From: Pseudoxanthomonas suwonensis
Lineage (GTDB): Bacteria > Pseudomonadota > Gammaproteobacteria > Xanthomonadales > Xanthomonadaceae
DNA length: 64,000 nucleotides
Direction of reading: 5' to 3'
Assembly: GCF_000972865.1 (NCBI RefSeq)
Contig: NZ_CP011144.1
Location: 310,001-374,000, forward strand
Under the pieces are notes generated by a model. The model had not been told where the DNA came from. It made no database searches and saw nothing but the letters and a program-made list of their open reading frames with translations. Shown here piece after piece: positions 1-8,367 of the stretch; the first letter of the stretch is position 1, and each line of letters begins with the position of its first letter. The translations under genes were made by a program, and so were the position numbers.

Positions 1-357
1 CGCCTTGAACGAGCCGGTCGGGACGATGCCCTCGTCCTTCATCCACAGCCCGCCGATGCCCAGTTCGCGACCCAGACGCGGCAATGGCAGCAACGGCGTG
101 AAGCCTTCGCCGAGGCTGACCACGTGCGCCGGATCGCGCACCGGCAGCAGTTCGCGGTAGCGCCAGAGCGTGGGTTCGCGCCCGGCCAGGTCCGCCGGTC
201 GCCACGACCGCGCCAGCGACGCCAGGTCGTAGGCCGCCAGCAGCGGCGCGCCGATCCGGCTCAGCTGCTGGATCCGGTCGGCGTCGTAGCGCTCGCCGCT
301 CTTCGGGCAATACAGGTGCGAGAGATGGCTGCCGGTGCCGGAGGGCTGCGCTTGCAT
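1..357 (-). CDS. Threonine synthase-like PLP enzyme (partial, 3' end outside window)
   Basis: Only the first 119 codons are present; the gene runs off the left edge. The N-terminus has a CPKSG motif (17-21) followed by YDAD, as in the zinc-ribbon-like start of archaeal/plant-type threonine synthases. The fragment ends in the fold-type II PLP signature MKDEGIVPTGSFKA, in which Lys118 would form the Schiff base. The family converts O-phosphohomoserine to threonine, or acts on related amino acids. Start is the ATG at 355-357; no clear Shine-Dalgarno precedes it, but a TATCCT hexamer lies about 30 nt upstream. It lies downstream of folE2 on the same strand. Which amino acid it makes cannot be settled without the rest of the protein. 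Confidence 0.8.
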   Translation of the reverse strand, partial: MQAQPSGTGSHLSHLYCPKSGERYDADRIQQLSRIGAPLLAAYDLASLARSWRPADLAGREPTLWRYRELLPVRDPAHVVSLGEGFTPLLPLPRLGRELGIGGLWMKDEGIVPTGSFKA

Positions 358-476
358 GGCGTGCGCCGCGGAGGGCGCCGCAGGATAGCACCGCCGGCGA
401 CGGCCGCCGGATCGTGCGACGACCCGGCGCGCATGGGCGTGACGTCGACTTCGCGCCGGCGGCTGCCGGCGGCGGA

Positions 477-1418
477 TCAGCGTGCCGGATTGGTCCCGCT
501 GACGCTGGCCACCGCGTCGTGCGGGTGCAGGCTCTCGAAGTGGGAGACGGTGGCCTCGTAGCGCTCGATGCGCGGGTCGGCCGACAGCACCGAGGCCACC
601 CGGCGGGCGGCGTCCTCGCAGAACATCAGGTTCTCGGCGTTGAGCATGGCGAAGGCCTGCTCGTCCTCGCGCTTGACCGCGGTCTGCACCGGCGTGCCCA
701 GCGCCGCCTCCAGCGCGTCGACCAGCGCCACCAGCGGCAGTTCGTCGAACTGCGGGCGCAGTTCGACCTTGACCCTGGCCTCGCTGCGCTGCGCGTGCGG
801 GGTGGCGGCCATGCCGCGCTCGGAGGCGAGCCAGTCGCGGACCACGCCGGTGGAGATCGGCCGTGCGTCGGCGAAATCCTCGGCGAAGCGTTCGGCGTTG
901 GCCTGCCGCGACAGCGCGGCCGAGCACGGGCAGGTGCTGGAGTATTCGACGCCGAAGCCGAGCACCAGCTTCAGGTGGCCGTGCTCGAGCACCGCCTCGA
1001 TCTCGACCGGGTAGCGCTTCCAGCCGGCGTTGTCGCTGCGCAGCGCGCGGCGCAGCAGCAGCGCCTCGTAGCGCAGGCGCAGGCGCGCACGGCTGGACAG
1101 GCCGGCCTGCGAATCGACGCTGCCCTGCAGGACGTGGCGCAGCCCGGCCGGGGTGACCTCGTTGCGGGCCAGTTCCTCCTGCAGCCGCAGGTACAGCCGC
1201 GACATGTGGATGCCGCGCTCGCCGGCCTGCTTCAGGTCGACCGACAGGTCCACCCGGGCGGCGACCTGGACGTGCCCGCCGGCGCCGTCGGACACGCGCA
1301 CCGGGAGGGCGATGCCTTCCATGCCGACCCAGTCCAGCGGGCGCGCCAGGGTGGCGGGCTGGTGGGCGACGTCGGGCAGCGAGGCGACGTGGGGGGCTGC
1401 GGGGGCGGGAACGGACAT
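477..1418 (-). CDS. folE2: GTP cyclohydrolase FolE2 (type IB)
   Basis: 313 aa. Converts GTP to 7,8-dihydroneopterin triphosphate, the first step of folate (and queuosine) synthesis, in the cytoplasm. The family signature SSTCPCSAALS is at 160-170, with Cys163 and Cys165 as candidate metal ligands, and GIHMSRL at 69-75. FolE2 is the alternative to zinc-dependent FolE and in many bacteria is expressed under zinc limitation; I see no convincing Zur site here. An in-frame extension upstream would run antisense-like through the next gene, so the ATG at 1416-1418 is taken as the start. About 250 bp separate it from the squalene synthase-like gene; a TACAAT hexamer (minus strand, 1512-1507) in that gap may be its -10. 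Confidence 0.93.
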   Translation of the reverse strand: MSVPAPAAPHVASLPDVAHQPATLARPLDWVGMEGIALPVRVSDGAGGHVQVAARVDLSVDLKQAGERGIHMSRLYLRLQEELARNEVTPAGLRHVLQGSVDSQAGLSSRARLRLRYEALLLRRALRSDNAGWKRYPVEIEAVLEHGHLKLVLGFGVEYSSTCPCSAALSRQANAERFAEDFADARPISTGVVRDWLASERGMAATPHAQRSEARVKVELRPQFDELPLVALVDALEAALGTPVQTAVKREDEQAFAMLNAENLMFCEDAARRVASVLSADPRIERYEATVSHFESLHPHDAVASVSGTNPAR

Positions 1419-1666
1419 GGGGTCGACTGGAAACGGCGGGGAAGGCGGATCGGCTCGAGGGCCTGGCGATCCGGGAAATGATCGAATCGGGACCGATTCG
1501 GGTCGGATTGTAGCCGCTGCCGGCCGCACAGCTGCCGAACGGCGTGCAACGGACTGTCGCGCGGGGGGATGACGGCCATACGACGGGTGGGGGCGTGGGG
1601 ATGGGCGACGGCGCCGTGGCGCATCCGGGACGGCCGACGAAGATGGGCGCCGGCCCGGGACTCTCC

Positions 1667-2392
1667 CTACGCCCGCGCCGCGCGCCAGGCCTGCCAGAGC
1701 GTGCGCAGCGGGCGCCGGCCCGGCTGCGGCAGGTGGCCATCGGCGAACAGGCCCAGGCGATGGCGGGCGAAGGCCGACCACATCCGCCGCGCGGGTGCCC
1801 CGCCCGGCCGCGAGGGCCAGGCGTCGAGCAGTTCGCCGGCCCAGTCGCGCTGGGCGCGCTCGCGCGCGGCGGCGCCACCGGCCTCGTCCACTGGCCGGGC
1901 CAGCGGTACCGCCTCCAGCCCGGCTTCGGCCAGCCGCGTCGCCAGCACCTGCGCGGCCAGCGCCTGTGGCCAGGCCCGCGGCCCGCCCAGCACCGCCGCC
2001 TCGGCGTCGGCCACGGCATCGGCATAGGCCGCCAGCGACGCCAGCGCGGCGGCGCCGTCGACCGGCCGCCCGCGGGCGGGCACCAGGTCGGGCAGCGCAT
2101 CGGCCAGCCGCGCCCATGGCGCCTGGACCGGTTCGAGCAGGCGCCCGAGCGGATGCCGGGAACGATGCCCGGACCAGTCGCGCAGCTCGGTCGCCCACCA
2201 GCCGAGCTTGGCGTCGGCCGGCAGCGGGTCGCCAGCGACGTTGAGGATGTCGTCGAACTCCTGCAGCAGGGCGAACCAGGCCAGGGTCCGCGCACGCTGC
2301 CCTTCGGGAGCGAACACCTCGGCCACGGCCCATTCCGGCCAGCGGGCGCGCCATTTGTCGAGGAAGCTGTCGAGGGCGGTGGGGGTGGTCAT
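1667..2392 (-). CDS. Short squalene/phytoene synthase-family protein
   Basis: 241 aa, shorter than typical squalene or phytoene synthases (about 280-350 aa). It resembles the trans-isoprenyl head-to-head synthase family, with one recognisable aspartate-rich motif (EFDDILN, 45-51), the following GWWATELRDW helix (64-73) and a helical ADAVADAEA segment near 125 where a second Asp-rich motif would be expected, but in degenerate form. C-terminal conserved Trp/Arg helices (RRMWSAF, RRPLRTLWQAW) are present. It follows gph after a REP element. The ubiG/gph context hints at a lipid or quinone role, but the missing second motif makes full synthase activity uncertain. Confidence 0.7.
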   Translation of the reverse strand: MTTPTALDSFLDKWRARWPEWAVAEVFAPEGQRARTLAWFALLQEFDDILNVAGDPLPADAKLGWWATELRDWSGHRSRHPLGRLLEPVQAPWARLADALPDLVPARGRPVDGAAALASLAAYADAVADAEAAVLGGPRAWPQALAAQVLATRLAEAGLEAVPLARPVDEAGGAAARERAQRDWAGELLDAWPSRPGGAPARRMWSAFARHRLGLFADGHLPQPGRRPLRTLWQAWRAARA

Positions 2393-2420
2393 CGAAGGTC
2401 GTTGCGTCGCACTTGGCTGT

Positions 2421-2517
2421 TGTAGGAGCCGGGTTCAGCCGGCGACATGCCACGCCGGCACAGGCGACTCCTTCATGGTTCCGACACCCGTGTCGCCGGC
2501 TGAACCCGGCTCCTACA
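2421..2517. repeat. REP pair; supplies the gph stop codon
   Basis: One two-armed unit of the window's GTAG-type REP family. The left arm starts TGTAGGAGCC and carries a gccgg/ccggc hairpin; the right arm is its inverted counterpart ending CGGCTCCTACA. The TAG of the right arm (minus strand, 2515-2513) is the stop codon of gph. Confidence 0.9.
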
Positions 2518-3196
2518 GGCGGCGGGGCCAGAGGGCGGGTTGCAGCAGTTCCGGCGGCCGGTGGGCGATGGCGTCGGCCTGCCAGGTCTCAGGGTCCTCC
2601 CCGTCGAGCCGGTAGCCCCACAGCACCGCGATCGAAGGCATGCCCGCGGCGCGCGCGGCGGCCACGTCGCGCTCGTCGTCGCCGACGTACACGCACGCGC
2701 CCGGGTCCGTGCCCAGTCGCGCCGCCGCCTCGGTCAGCGGCAGCGGGTGCGGCTTCTTCTCGGCCAGGGTGTCGCCGCCGATCAGCACCGCGCAGCGCGA
2801 TTGCCAGCCCAGCCCGGCGACCACGTCGCGGGCCAGGTATTCGGGCTTGTTGGTGACGATGCCCCAGCGCGCACCGTCGTCCTCAAGCGCCTGCAACATG
2901 TCCGCCACGCCGTCGAACAGCACGCTGTGCCGGCCCAGTTCCTCGCGGTAGATGGCCAGGAACTCGGGCACCAGCGCCTCGCGCCCCCCGGCATCCAGCT
3001 CAGGGAAGCTGGCCGCGATCATCGCCCGCGCACCCTTGGATACGTGCTGGCGCAGCATCGCCAGCGTGGTCGGCGCGCGGTCGCGGGTGGCGAGCATGCG
3101 GTTGGCGGTGGCCAGCATGTCCGGCGCGCTGTCCAGCAGGGTGCCGTCCAGGTCGAACAGAGCCACGCGCGGGAAGCGCGATACCGCGACGCCCAT
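2513..3196 (-). CDS. gph: HAD phosphatase, phosphoglycolate phosphatase type (Gph)
   Basis: 227 aa, cytoplasmic. Dephosphorylates 2-phosphoglycolate, mainly from DNA 3'-end repair. HAD motif I is FDLDGTLLDS with nucleophile Asp15 and acid/base Asp17; motif II is IVTNK near 112; motif III is the KKPHP region near 148 with GDDERD near 168. It begins 2 nt after the ubiG stop, the usual ubiG-gph order in gammaproteobacteria, so the two are probably co-transcribed. Its last codon and TAG stop lie inside a REP element, so the C-terminus may have been set by REP insertion. Substrate is inferred from family and position. Confidence 0.9.
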   Translation of the reverse strand: MGVAVSRFPRVALFDLDGTLLDSAPDMLATANRMLATRDRAPTTLAMLRQHVSKGARAMIAASFPELDAGGREALVPEFLAIYREELGRHSVLFDGVADMLQALEDDGARWGIVTNKPEYLARDVVAGLGWQSRCAVLIGGDTLAEKKPHPLPLTEAAARLGTDPGACVYVGDDERDVAAARAAGMPSIAVLWGYRLDGEDPETWQADAIAHRPPELLQPALWPRRL

Positions 3197-3198
3197 GC

Positions 3199-3918
3199 TC
3201 AGGCCTCCGCCTTGACCGCGCAGGCCAGGTAGTTGACCTCGGTGCGCCTGGACAGGCTCGCGCGTTGGCGCAGCGGGTCGTAGAACAGGCCGCTGACGTC
3301 CTCGATCTGCAGGTCCGCCTCACGCAGCCAGGCCGCCAGTTCGGAGGGACGGATGAAGTCGGCGTAGCGGTGCGTGCCCCGGGGCAGCAGTCGCGCCACG
3401 TACTCGGCGCCGACGATCGCCAGCGCGAACGCGGCCGGCGTGCGGTTGAGCGTGGACAGGAACAGGCGCCCGCCCGGACGCAGCAGCGTGGCGCAGGCGG
3501 CGACGATCGCGCCCGGGTCCGGCACGTGCTCCAGCATCTCCATGCAGGTGATCGCGCCGAAGCTGCCGGGCCGCTCGGCGGCCAGCGCCTCCACCGCCTT
3601 GACCTGGTAGTCGACCTGCACGCCCGATTCGAGCGTGTGCAGGCGCGCGACCTTGACCAGTTCCGGGGCCAGGTCGATCGCGGTGACCTGGGCGCCGGCC
3701 CTGGCCAGCGCCTCGCTGAGCAGGCCGCCGCCGCAGCCCACGTCCAACACCGGCAGGCCGGGCAGCGCCACGCGCCGCCTCACGTAGTCCAGGCGCACGG
3801 GGTTGAGCACGTGCAGCGCGCGCTGCGGGCCGTCCGGGTCCCACCAGCGGTTGGCCAAGGCGGCGAACTTGTCCAGTTCGGCCTGGTGGTAGTTGTGGGT
3901 CGTTTCGGCGTGGGTCAT
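3199..3918 (-). CDS. ubiG: Ubiquinone O-methyltransferase UbiG
   Basis: 239 aa, the usual length. SAM-dependent enzyme that performs both O-methylations in ubiquinone synthesis. The class I methyltransferase motif [10 protein letters not shown] is at 57-65, after the UbiG-typical N-terminus with [19 protein letters not shown]. Post-motif residues (EMLEHVPDP) are intact. First gene of the ubiG-gph pair. There is no Shine-Dalgarno; instead a GAGAAT hexamer lies exactly 6 nt before the ATG, consistent with a leaderless mRNA. Confidence 0.96.
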   Translation of the reverse strand: MTHAETTHNYHQAELDKFAALANRWWDPDGPQRALHVLNPVRLDYVRRRVALPGLPVLDVGCGGGLLSEALARAGAQVTAIDLAPELVKVARLHTLESGVQVDYQVKAVEALAAERPGSFGAITCMEMLEHVPDPGAIVAACATLLRPGGRLFLSTLNRTPAAFALAIVGAEYVARLLPRGTHRYADFIRPSELAAWLREADLQIEDVSGLFYDPLRQRASLSRRTEVNYLACAVKAEA

Positions 3919-3924
3919 GGCTGC

Positions 3925-3930
3925 ATTCTC
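3925..3930 (-). promoter_or_regulatory. Possible -10 hexamer of ubiG (GAGAAT, 6 nt before ATG)
   Basis: GAGAAT on the minus strand ends 6 nt before the ubiG ATG, so transcription would start at or next to the initiation codon. The same spacing recurs at other genes in this window. No -35 match is obvious. Confidence 0.35.
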
Positions 3931-3937
3931 GCTATGC

Positions 3938-4061
3938 CGTCGTTCCCGCGAAGCGCTTCAACACAGCCGAATGGCTGGTCTCGCGGGAACCCAGCGACTT
4001 TCATCCAGATCGCGGTTGCGTCACGGAAGACACTGGGTTCCCGCCTGCGCGGGAACGACGG
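3938..4061. repeat. Palindromic GTTCCCGCG-type intergenic repeats
   Basis: Two copies in opposite orientation of a second repeat class (core GTTCCCGC..GCGGGAAC followed by CCAGTGACTT-like sequence) fill the gap between the ubiG start and the mtaD end. The copy at 4037-4056 is a near-perfect hairpin that may stop mtaD transcripts. Relatives lie at 11872-11900, 14812-14935 and 56427-56465. Confidence 0.7.
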
Positions 4062-4062
4062 A

Positions 4063-5406
4063 CTACTGGATGCGGATCGTAGCAATCCGCGTGCGCCACT
4101 GGCGTGCATTGGCGATCAACGCCGCGGTGTCGATGTCCACCAGTTCACGCTGGTCCAGCTTGCGGCGGCCGGCAATCCACACGTCGGTCACCTGCTGGCG
4201 CCCGCTGGCGTAGACCAGCTGCGACAGCACGTGGTGCAGCGGCTGGGTCTCCAGCACCGACAGGTCGACGCAGGCCAGGTCGGCCTCCTTGCCCGGCTCG
4301 ATCGAGCCGATCCGCTCGCCGAAACCCAACGCGCGCGCGCCGCCCAGGGTCGCCGCGCGCAGCGCGCTGGCCGCGTCCAGCGCGGTAGCGTCGTTGGCCA
4401 CGGCCTTGGCCAGCAGCGCGGCGGTGCGCAGCTCGCCGAACATGTCCAGGTCGTTGTTGCTGGCGCAGCCGTCGGTGCCGATGGCCAGGTTCACCCCTGC
4501 CCGCTGCAGCGCGCAGGCCGGGCAGAAGCCGGAGGCCAGCTTGAGGTTGGACTCGGCGCAGTGCGCCACATGCACGCCGCGCTCGGCGCACAGGTGGATC
4601 TCGGCCTCGGTCAGCTGGGTCATGTGCACCGCGATCAGGCGCTCGCTGACCAGGCCCAGCCGGTCCAGCCGCGCCAGCGGGCGCTGGCCGTGTTCCTTCA
4701 GCGAGTCGGCGATTTCCTGCGCGGTCTCGTGGGTGTGCAGGTGGACCTGCATGTCGAGCTGATCGGCCAGCATCCGCACCCGCTCGAAGTTGGCGTCGCT
4801 GACAGTGTACGGCGCGTGCGGTGCGAAGGCGGTGGCGATCAGCGGGTCGGCGCGCCAGGCGTCGTGCACCTCGCCGGCCTTGTCGAAGTATTCGTCGTCG
4901 CCGGCGGCCCAGGCGGTGGGGAAGTTGATCACCGGCAGGCCGACCAGGGCGCGGAAGCCGTGCCGCTTGTACACGGCGGCCTGCACGTCGGGAAAGAAGT
5001 AGTTCTCGTTGGCGCAGGTGGTGCCGCCGCGCAGCATCTCGGCGATGGCCAGGGCCACGCCGTCGGCGACGAACTCCGGCCCGATCACCGCCGCCTCGAC
5101 CGGCCAGATGTGCTGCTGCAGCCAGGTCATCAGCGGCAGATCGTCGGCCACCCCGCGCAGCAGGGTCATCGGGTTGTGGGTGTGGGCGTTGACCAGGCCG
5201 GGGATCAGCGCCGCATCCGGCCGCTGCACCACCTCGGCCGCAGCGAAACGCGCCCGCGCCTCGGCCACCGGCAGCACGGCGACGATCACGCCTCCGGAAA
5301 CGGCGACGGCGTGGTCCTCCAGGACCACGCCGTGCGGTTCGACCGGGATGACCCAGCCGGCTTCGATCAGGAGGTCGCAGGCTTCACGCAGGCCGGCTTC
5401 GCCCAT
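4063..5406 (-). CDS. mtaD: Amidohydrolase, 5-methylthioadenosine/SAH deaminase type
   Basis: 447 aa. TRZ/ATZ-family metal-dependent hydrolase, predicted to deaminate 5'-methylthioadenosine or S-adenosylhomocysteine to the inosyl compounds. Zinc-binding NAHTHNP is at 73-79 (His75, His77), with further metal/catalytic segments HLHTHE, AHCAESNLKLASG and GTDGCASNNDLD in the expected order. The ATG is 3 nt after the efp stop, so efp-mtaD is likely a transcription unit. In Xanthomonadaceae this gene is often found near ubiG, suggesting a link to SAM by-product recycling; that link is inference. Confidence 0.88.
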   Translation of the reverse strand: MGEAGLREACDLLIEAGWVIPVEPHGVVLEDHAVAVSGGVIVAVLPVAEARARFAAAEVVQRPDAALIPGLVNAHTHNPMTLLRGVADDLPLMTWLQQHIWPVEAAVIGPEFVADGVALAIAEMLRGGTTCANENYFFPDVQAAVYKRHGFRALVGLPVINFPTAWAAGDDEYFDKAGEVHDAWRADPLIATAFAPHAPYTVSDANFERVRMLADQLDMQVHLHTHETAQEIADSLKEHGQRPLARLDRLGLVSERLIAVHMTQLTEAEIHLCAERGVHVAHCAESNLKLASGFCPACALQRAGVNLAIGTDGCASNNDLDMFGELRTAALLAKAVANDATALDAASALRAATLGGARALGFGERIGSIEPGKEADLACVDLSVLETQPLHHVLSQLVYASGRQQVTDVWIAGRRKLDQRELVDIDTAALIANARQWRTRIATIRIQ

Positions 5407-5409
5407 GGC

Positions 5410-5976
5410 TCACTTGACCCGCGAGACGTATTCGCCGGAGCGGGTGTCGACCTTGATCACCTCGTCCTGGCCGACGAACAGCGGCACGCGGACCACCGCG
5501 CCGGTCTCCAGGGTGGCCGGCTTGCCGCCGCCGCCGGAGGTGTCGCCGCGCACGCCCGGGTCGGTCTCGGTGATCTTCAGCTCGACGAAGTTCGGCGGGG
5601 TGACCTGGATCGGGGTGCCGTTCCACAGCGTGACCACGCAGGGCTCCTCGCCCTTCAGCCACTTCTCGGCGCCGCCCATGCCGGCCTTGTCGGCCTGGAC
5701 CTGCTCGAAGGTCTCCTGCTGCATGAAGTGCCAGTACTCGCCGTCGGAGTACAGGTACTGCATGTCGGTGTCGACCACGTCGGCGGCCTCGACCGAGTCG
5801 GTCGACTTCATGGTGATTTCCTGCACGCGGCCGCTCTTGATCAGGCGGTACTTCACCCGGGTGAAGGCCTGGCCCTTGCCCGGCTTGACGTATTCGGTGT
5901 CGCTGATGATCGCCGGCTCGTTGTTGATCAGGATCTTCATCCCGTTCTTGACGTCGTTCATGCCGTAAGAGGCCAT
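5410..5976 (-). CDS. efp: Elongation factor P
   Basis: 188 aa, the same length as the E. coli protein. Relieves ribosome stalling at polyproline stretches. Lys34 in the KPGKGQA loop is the residue that EpmB/EpmA modify with beta-lysine. The three beta-barrel domains are complete, ending GEYVSRVK. It is divergent from epmB across 103 bp, so target and modifying enzyme sit side by side; the ligase epmA is not in this window. Start is the ATG at 5974-5976, preceded by AAGGAGTTCCC on the coding strand. Confidence 0.98.
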   Translation of the reverse strand: MASYGMNDVKNGMKILINNEPAIISDTEYVKPGKGQAFTRVKYRLIKSGRVQEITMKSTDSVEAADVVDTDMQYLYSDGEYWHFMQQETFEQVQADKAGMGGAEKWLKGEEPCVVTLWNGTPIQVTPPNFVELKITETDPGVRGDTSGGGGKPATLETGAVVRVPLFVGQDEVIKVDTRSGEYVSRVK

Positions 5977-6028
5977 GGGAACTCCTTGGGTATGGCAGGG
6001 CCGCCGCGGAAGACGGCGGCCGGGCAGT

Positions 6029-6034
6029 TAGAAT
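6029..6034 (+). promoter_or_regulatory. Candidate -10 of epmB (TAGAAT)
   Basis: TAGAAT lies 45 nt before the chosen epmB ATG in the efp/epmB divergent region. It would give a short leader. There is no clear -35. Confidence 0.3.
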
Positions 6035-6079
6035 GTGGGGAGCCGCCGGAGCCCGGCAGGCGTGTCTTCCAGGCCCCAC

Positions 6080-7126
<1,047 letters not shown>

Positions 7127-7164
7127 GCCGCCGTTGCCTTTGCGGCGACGGCTGTGCGGGAACG

Positions 7165-7440
7165 GGAGCAAGAGCAGAGGCGGGTGCTTCGGCTTCGGAG
7201 GGGGCCGCCGTGCCCAGGGGGTCTGGCGCATCGCTCCGCTGCGGCGTCCTGCCTCCGAGTCGCGACCGCAGCACATCCCTGTGCTGCTTGCGCCAGACCC
7301 CCTGGGCACGACGGCCTCGGGAGCTATTGGGGGGCGTGGCTTCGATCAGGAAGCAACAGCAACGGCTAAGGCCCTCTCCCCGTCCCTCCCCTTCGCCTGC
7401 GGCGAAAGGGAGGGACCAAGCCCTCGACGGCGCTGCTTTC
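7165..7440. repeat. Structured intergenic element, copy A
   Basis: Starts about 40 bp after epmB. Two arms of 28 nt (7203-7230 and 7289-7316, one mismatch) enclose a 58-nt loop that itself has a perfect 8-bp hairpin (GCAGCACA/TGTGCTGC, loop TCCC). A near-copy lies at 12040-12296: positions 7196-7265 (70 nt) and 7267-7325 (59 nt) are identical to it apart from the single base between them. The tail holds CTCCCC.. and CTTCGCCTGCGGCGAAAGG hairpins. It could be a MITE-like element or a source of structured RNA; no protein gene is supported here. Confidence 0.8.
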
Positions 7441-7534
7441 TGTAGGAGCGGGCATGACCGCGACACGGGCGTCGGAATCACGGGGGCGTCGCCTGGGCCA
7501 ACGGCGTCGGGTCGCGGTCATGCCCGCTCCTACA
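7441..7534. repeat. REP pair
   Basis: Two-armed GTAG-type unit from TGTAGGAGCGGG to CCCGCTCCTACA. Both arms use the GGGCATGACC hairpin word. It is the middle module of composite island A. Confidence 0.9.
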
Positions 7535-7598
7535 AAAGCCGTGCGCTGCTCAACGCCTGAACGAAGCCGCGACGCCAAAGCTCCCGGAGACGTGGCGG

Positions 7599-7687
7599 GC
7601 CGGGAGTATTGCGGCAGCGGCCATGGATGGCCGCGTCGGCGAGTCGGCACATGGATGTGCCGCCGAGACGACCGCAATACTCCCGGC
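7599..7687. repeat. Cruciform element with two inner hairpins
   Basis: Perfect 16-nt outer arms (GCCGGGAGTATTGCGG at 7599-7614, complement at 7672-7687) enclose two perfect hairpins, at 7617-7634 and 7645-7662. Both have CATGGATG at the tip but different stems. The element is absent from the colinear island near 12.57 kb. It is bounded by CTCCCGG direct repeats at 7581-7587 and 7680-7686. Confidence 0.8.
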
Positions 7688-7728
7688 TCGCCGCGGCTCA
7701 GACCGAAGCCCACCACGCCCGGCGCTTT

Positions 7729-7830
<102 letters not shown>

Positions 7831-7874
7831 CATGCCGCCTCCAGCAGAGACAGCGGATCGGCCAAAGCCCGGAA

Positions 7875-7910
7875 AGCAGAACGCCACGGCCGGAGCCGTG
7901 GCGTTCTGCT
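7875..7910 (-). terminator. Hairpin terminator of the porin/PstS-like unit
   Basis: Perfect 16-bp stem (7875-7890 with 7895-7910) and a CGGA loop, 36 nt beyond the stop of the PstS-like gene. On the minus strand a short TTTCC follows. The T-run is weak, but the stem is very strong. Confidence 0.65.
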
Positions 7911-7945
7911 GCGACTACCGGAGCGGGCGTACGGCCCGCACCGGC

Positions 7946-8353
7946 TCAGAACTTGAACAGCACCTTGACCGTGCCGTCCACCGCCGCGTCGTCGATATAG
8001 CCGACCGCGCCCGGGGTCGAGGCGACCTTGGCCTTGACCGCCGCGTCGCTGGACAACTCCTCCGGCGCCTTGGCCTTGCCGGTGAAGATCAGCTTGGACC
8101 AGTAGCCGGCCAGGTCGGCGCCGGAACGGCCTAGGACCTTGTCCTCGAACGCCTGCTTGGTCGCGCCGGCCTTCTGGTACACCACCACCGCCGGCTTGCC
8201 GCCGACCGTGGCCTCGCGGCCCAGGAACACGCGCTTGACCGCCTCGGCGTCCATCGCGCCGGCCGACGAATCGGCCCCCACCACCACCGAACCTGCCAGG
8301 CACGGGAAGCTCAGCGCGCACAGCGCCAGGCCCATGAAGAACTTGCGATTCAT
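7946..8353 (-). CDS. Small periplasmic PstS-like substrate-binding protein
   Basis: 135 aa with a signal peptide (MNRKFFMGLALCALSFPCLA, cleavage before GSVVV). The mature part resembles one lobe of the phosphate-binding PstS family: VVVGADSSAG at the start, KRVFLGREA and a C-terminal PGAVGYID segment. It is far shorter than true PstS (about 320 aa), so it is a half-size PBP-like protein, and no ABC permease or ATPase is nearby. It begins 14 nt after the porin stop on the same strand. Phosphate binding is inferred from the family only. Confidence 0.75.
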   Translation of the reverse strand: MNRKFFMGLALCALSFPCLAGSVVVGADSSAGAMDAEAVKRVFLGREATVGGKPAVVVYQKAGATKQAFEDKVLGRSGADLAGYWSKLIFTGKAKAPEELSSDAAVKAKVASTPGAVGYIDDAAVDGTVKVLFKF

Positions 8354-8367
8354 GATGTGCTCCCGGC

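Noticed and set aside
1419..2453. N-terminal extension of FolE2 reaching to 2453
   Set aside because: The extra residues would overlap the squalene synthase-like gene in another frame on the same strand and have low-complexity Arg/Ala/Gly composition; the family N-terminus begins at 1418.
7946..8353. Calling the PstS-like protein a full phosphate ABC transporter component
   Set aside because: At 135 aa it is less than half the size of PstS, and no pstC, pstA, pstB or phoU gene is present.
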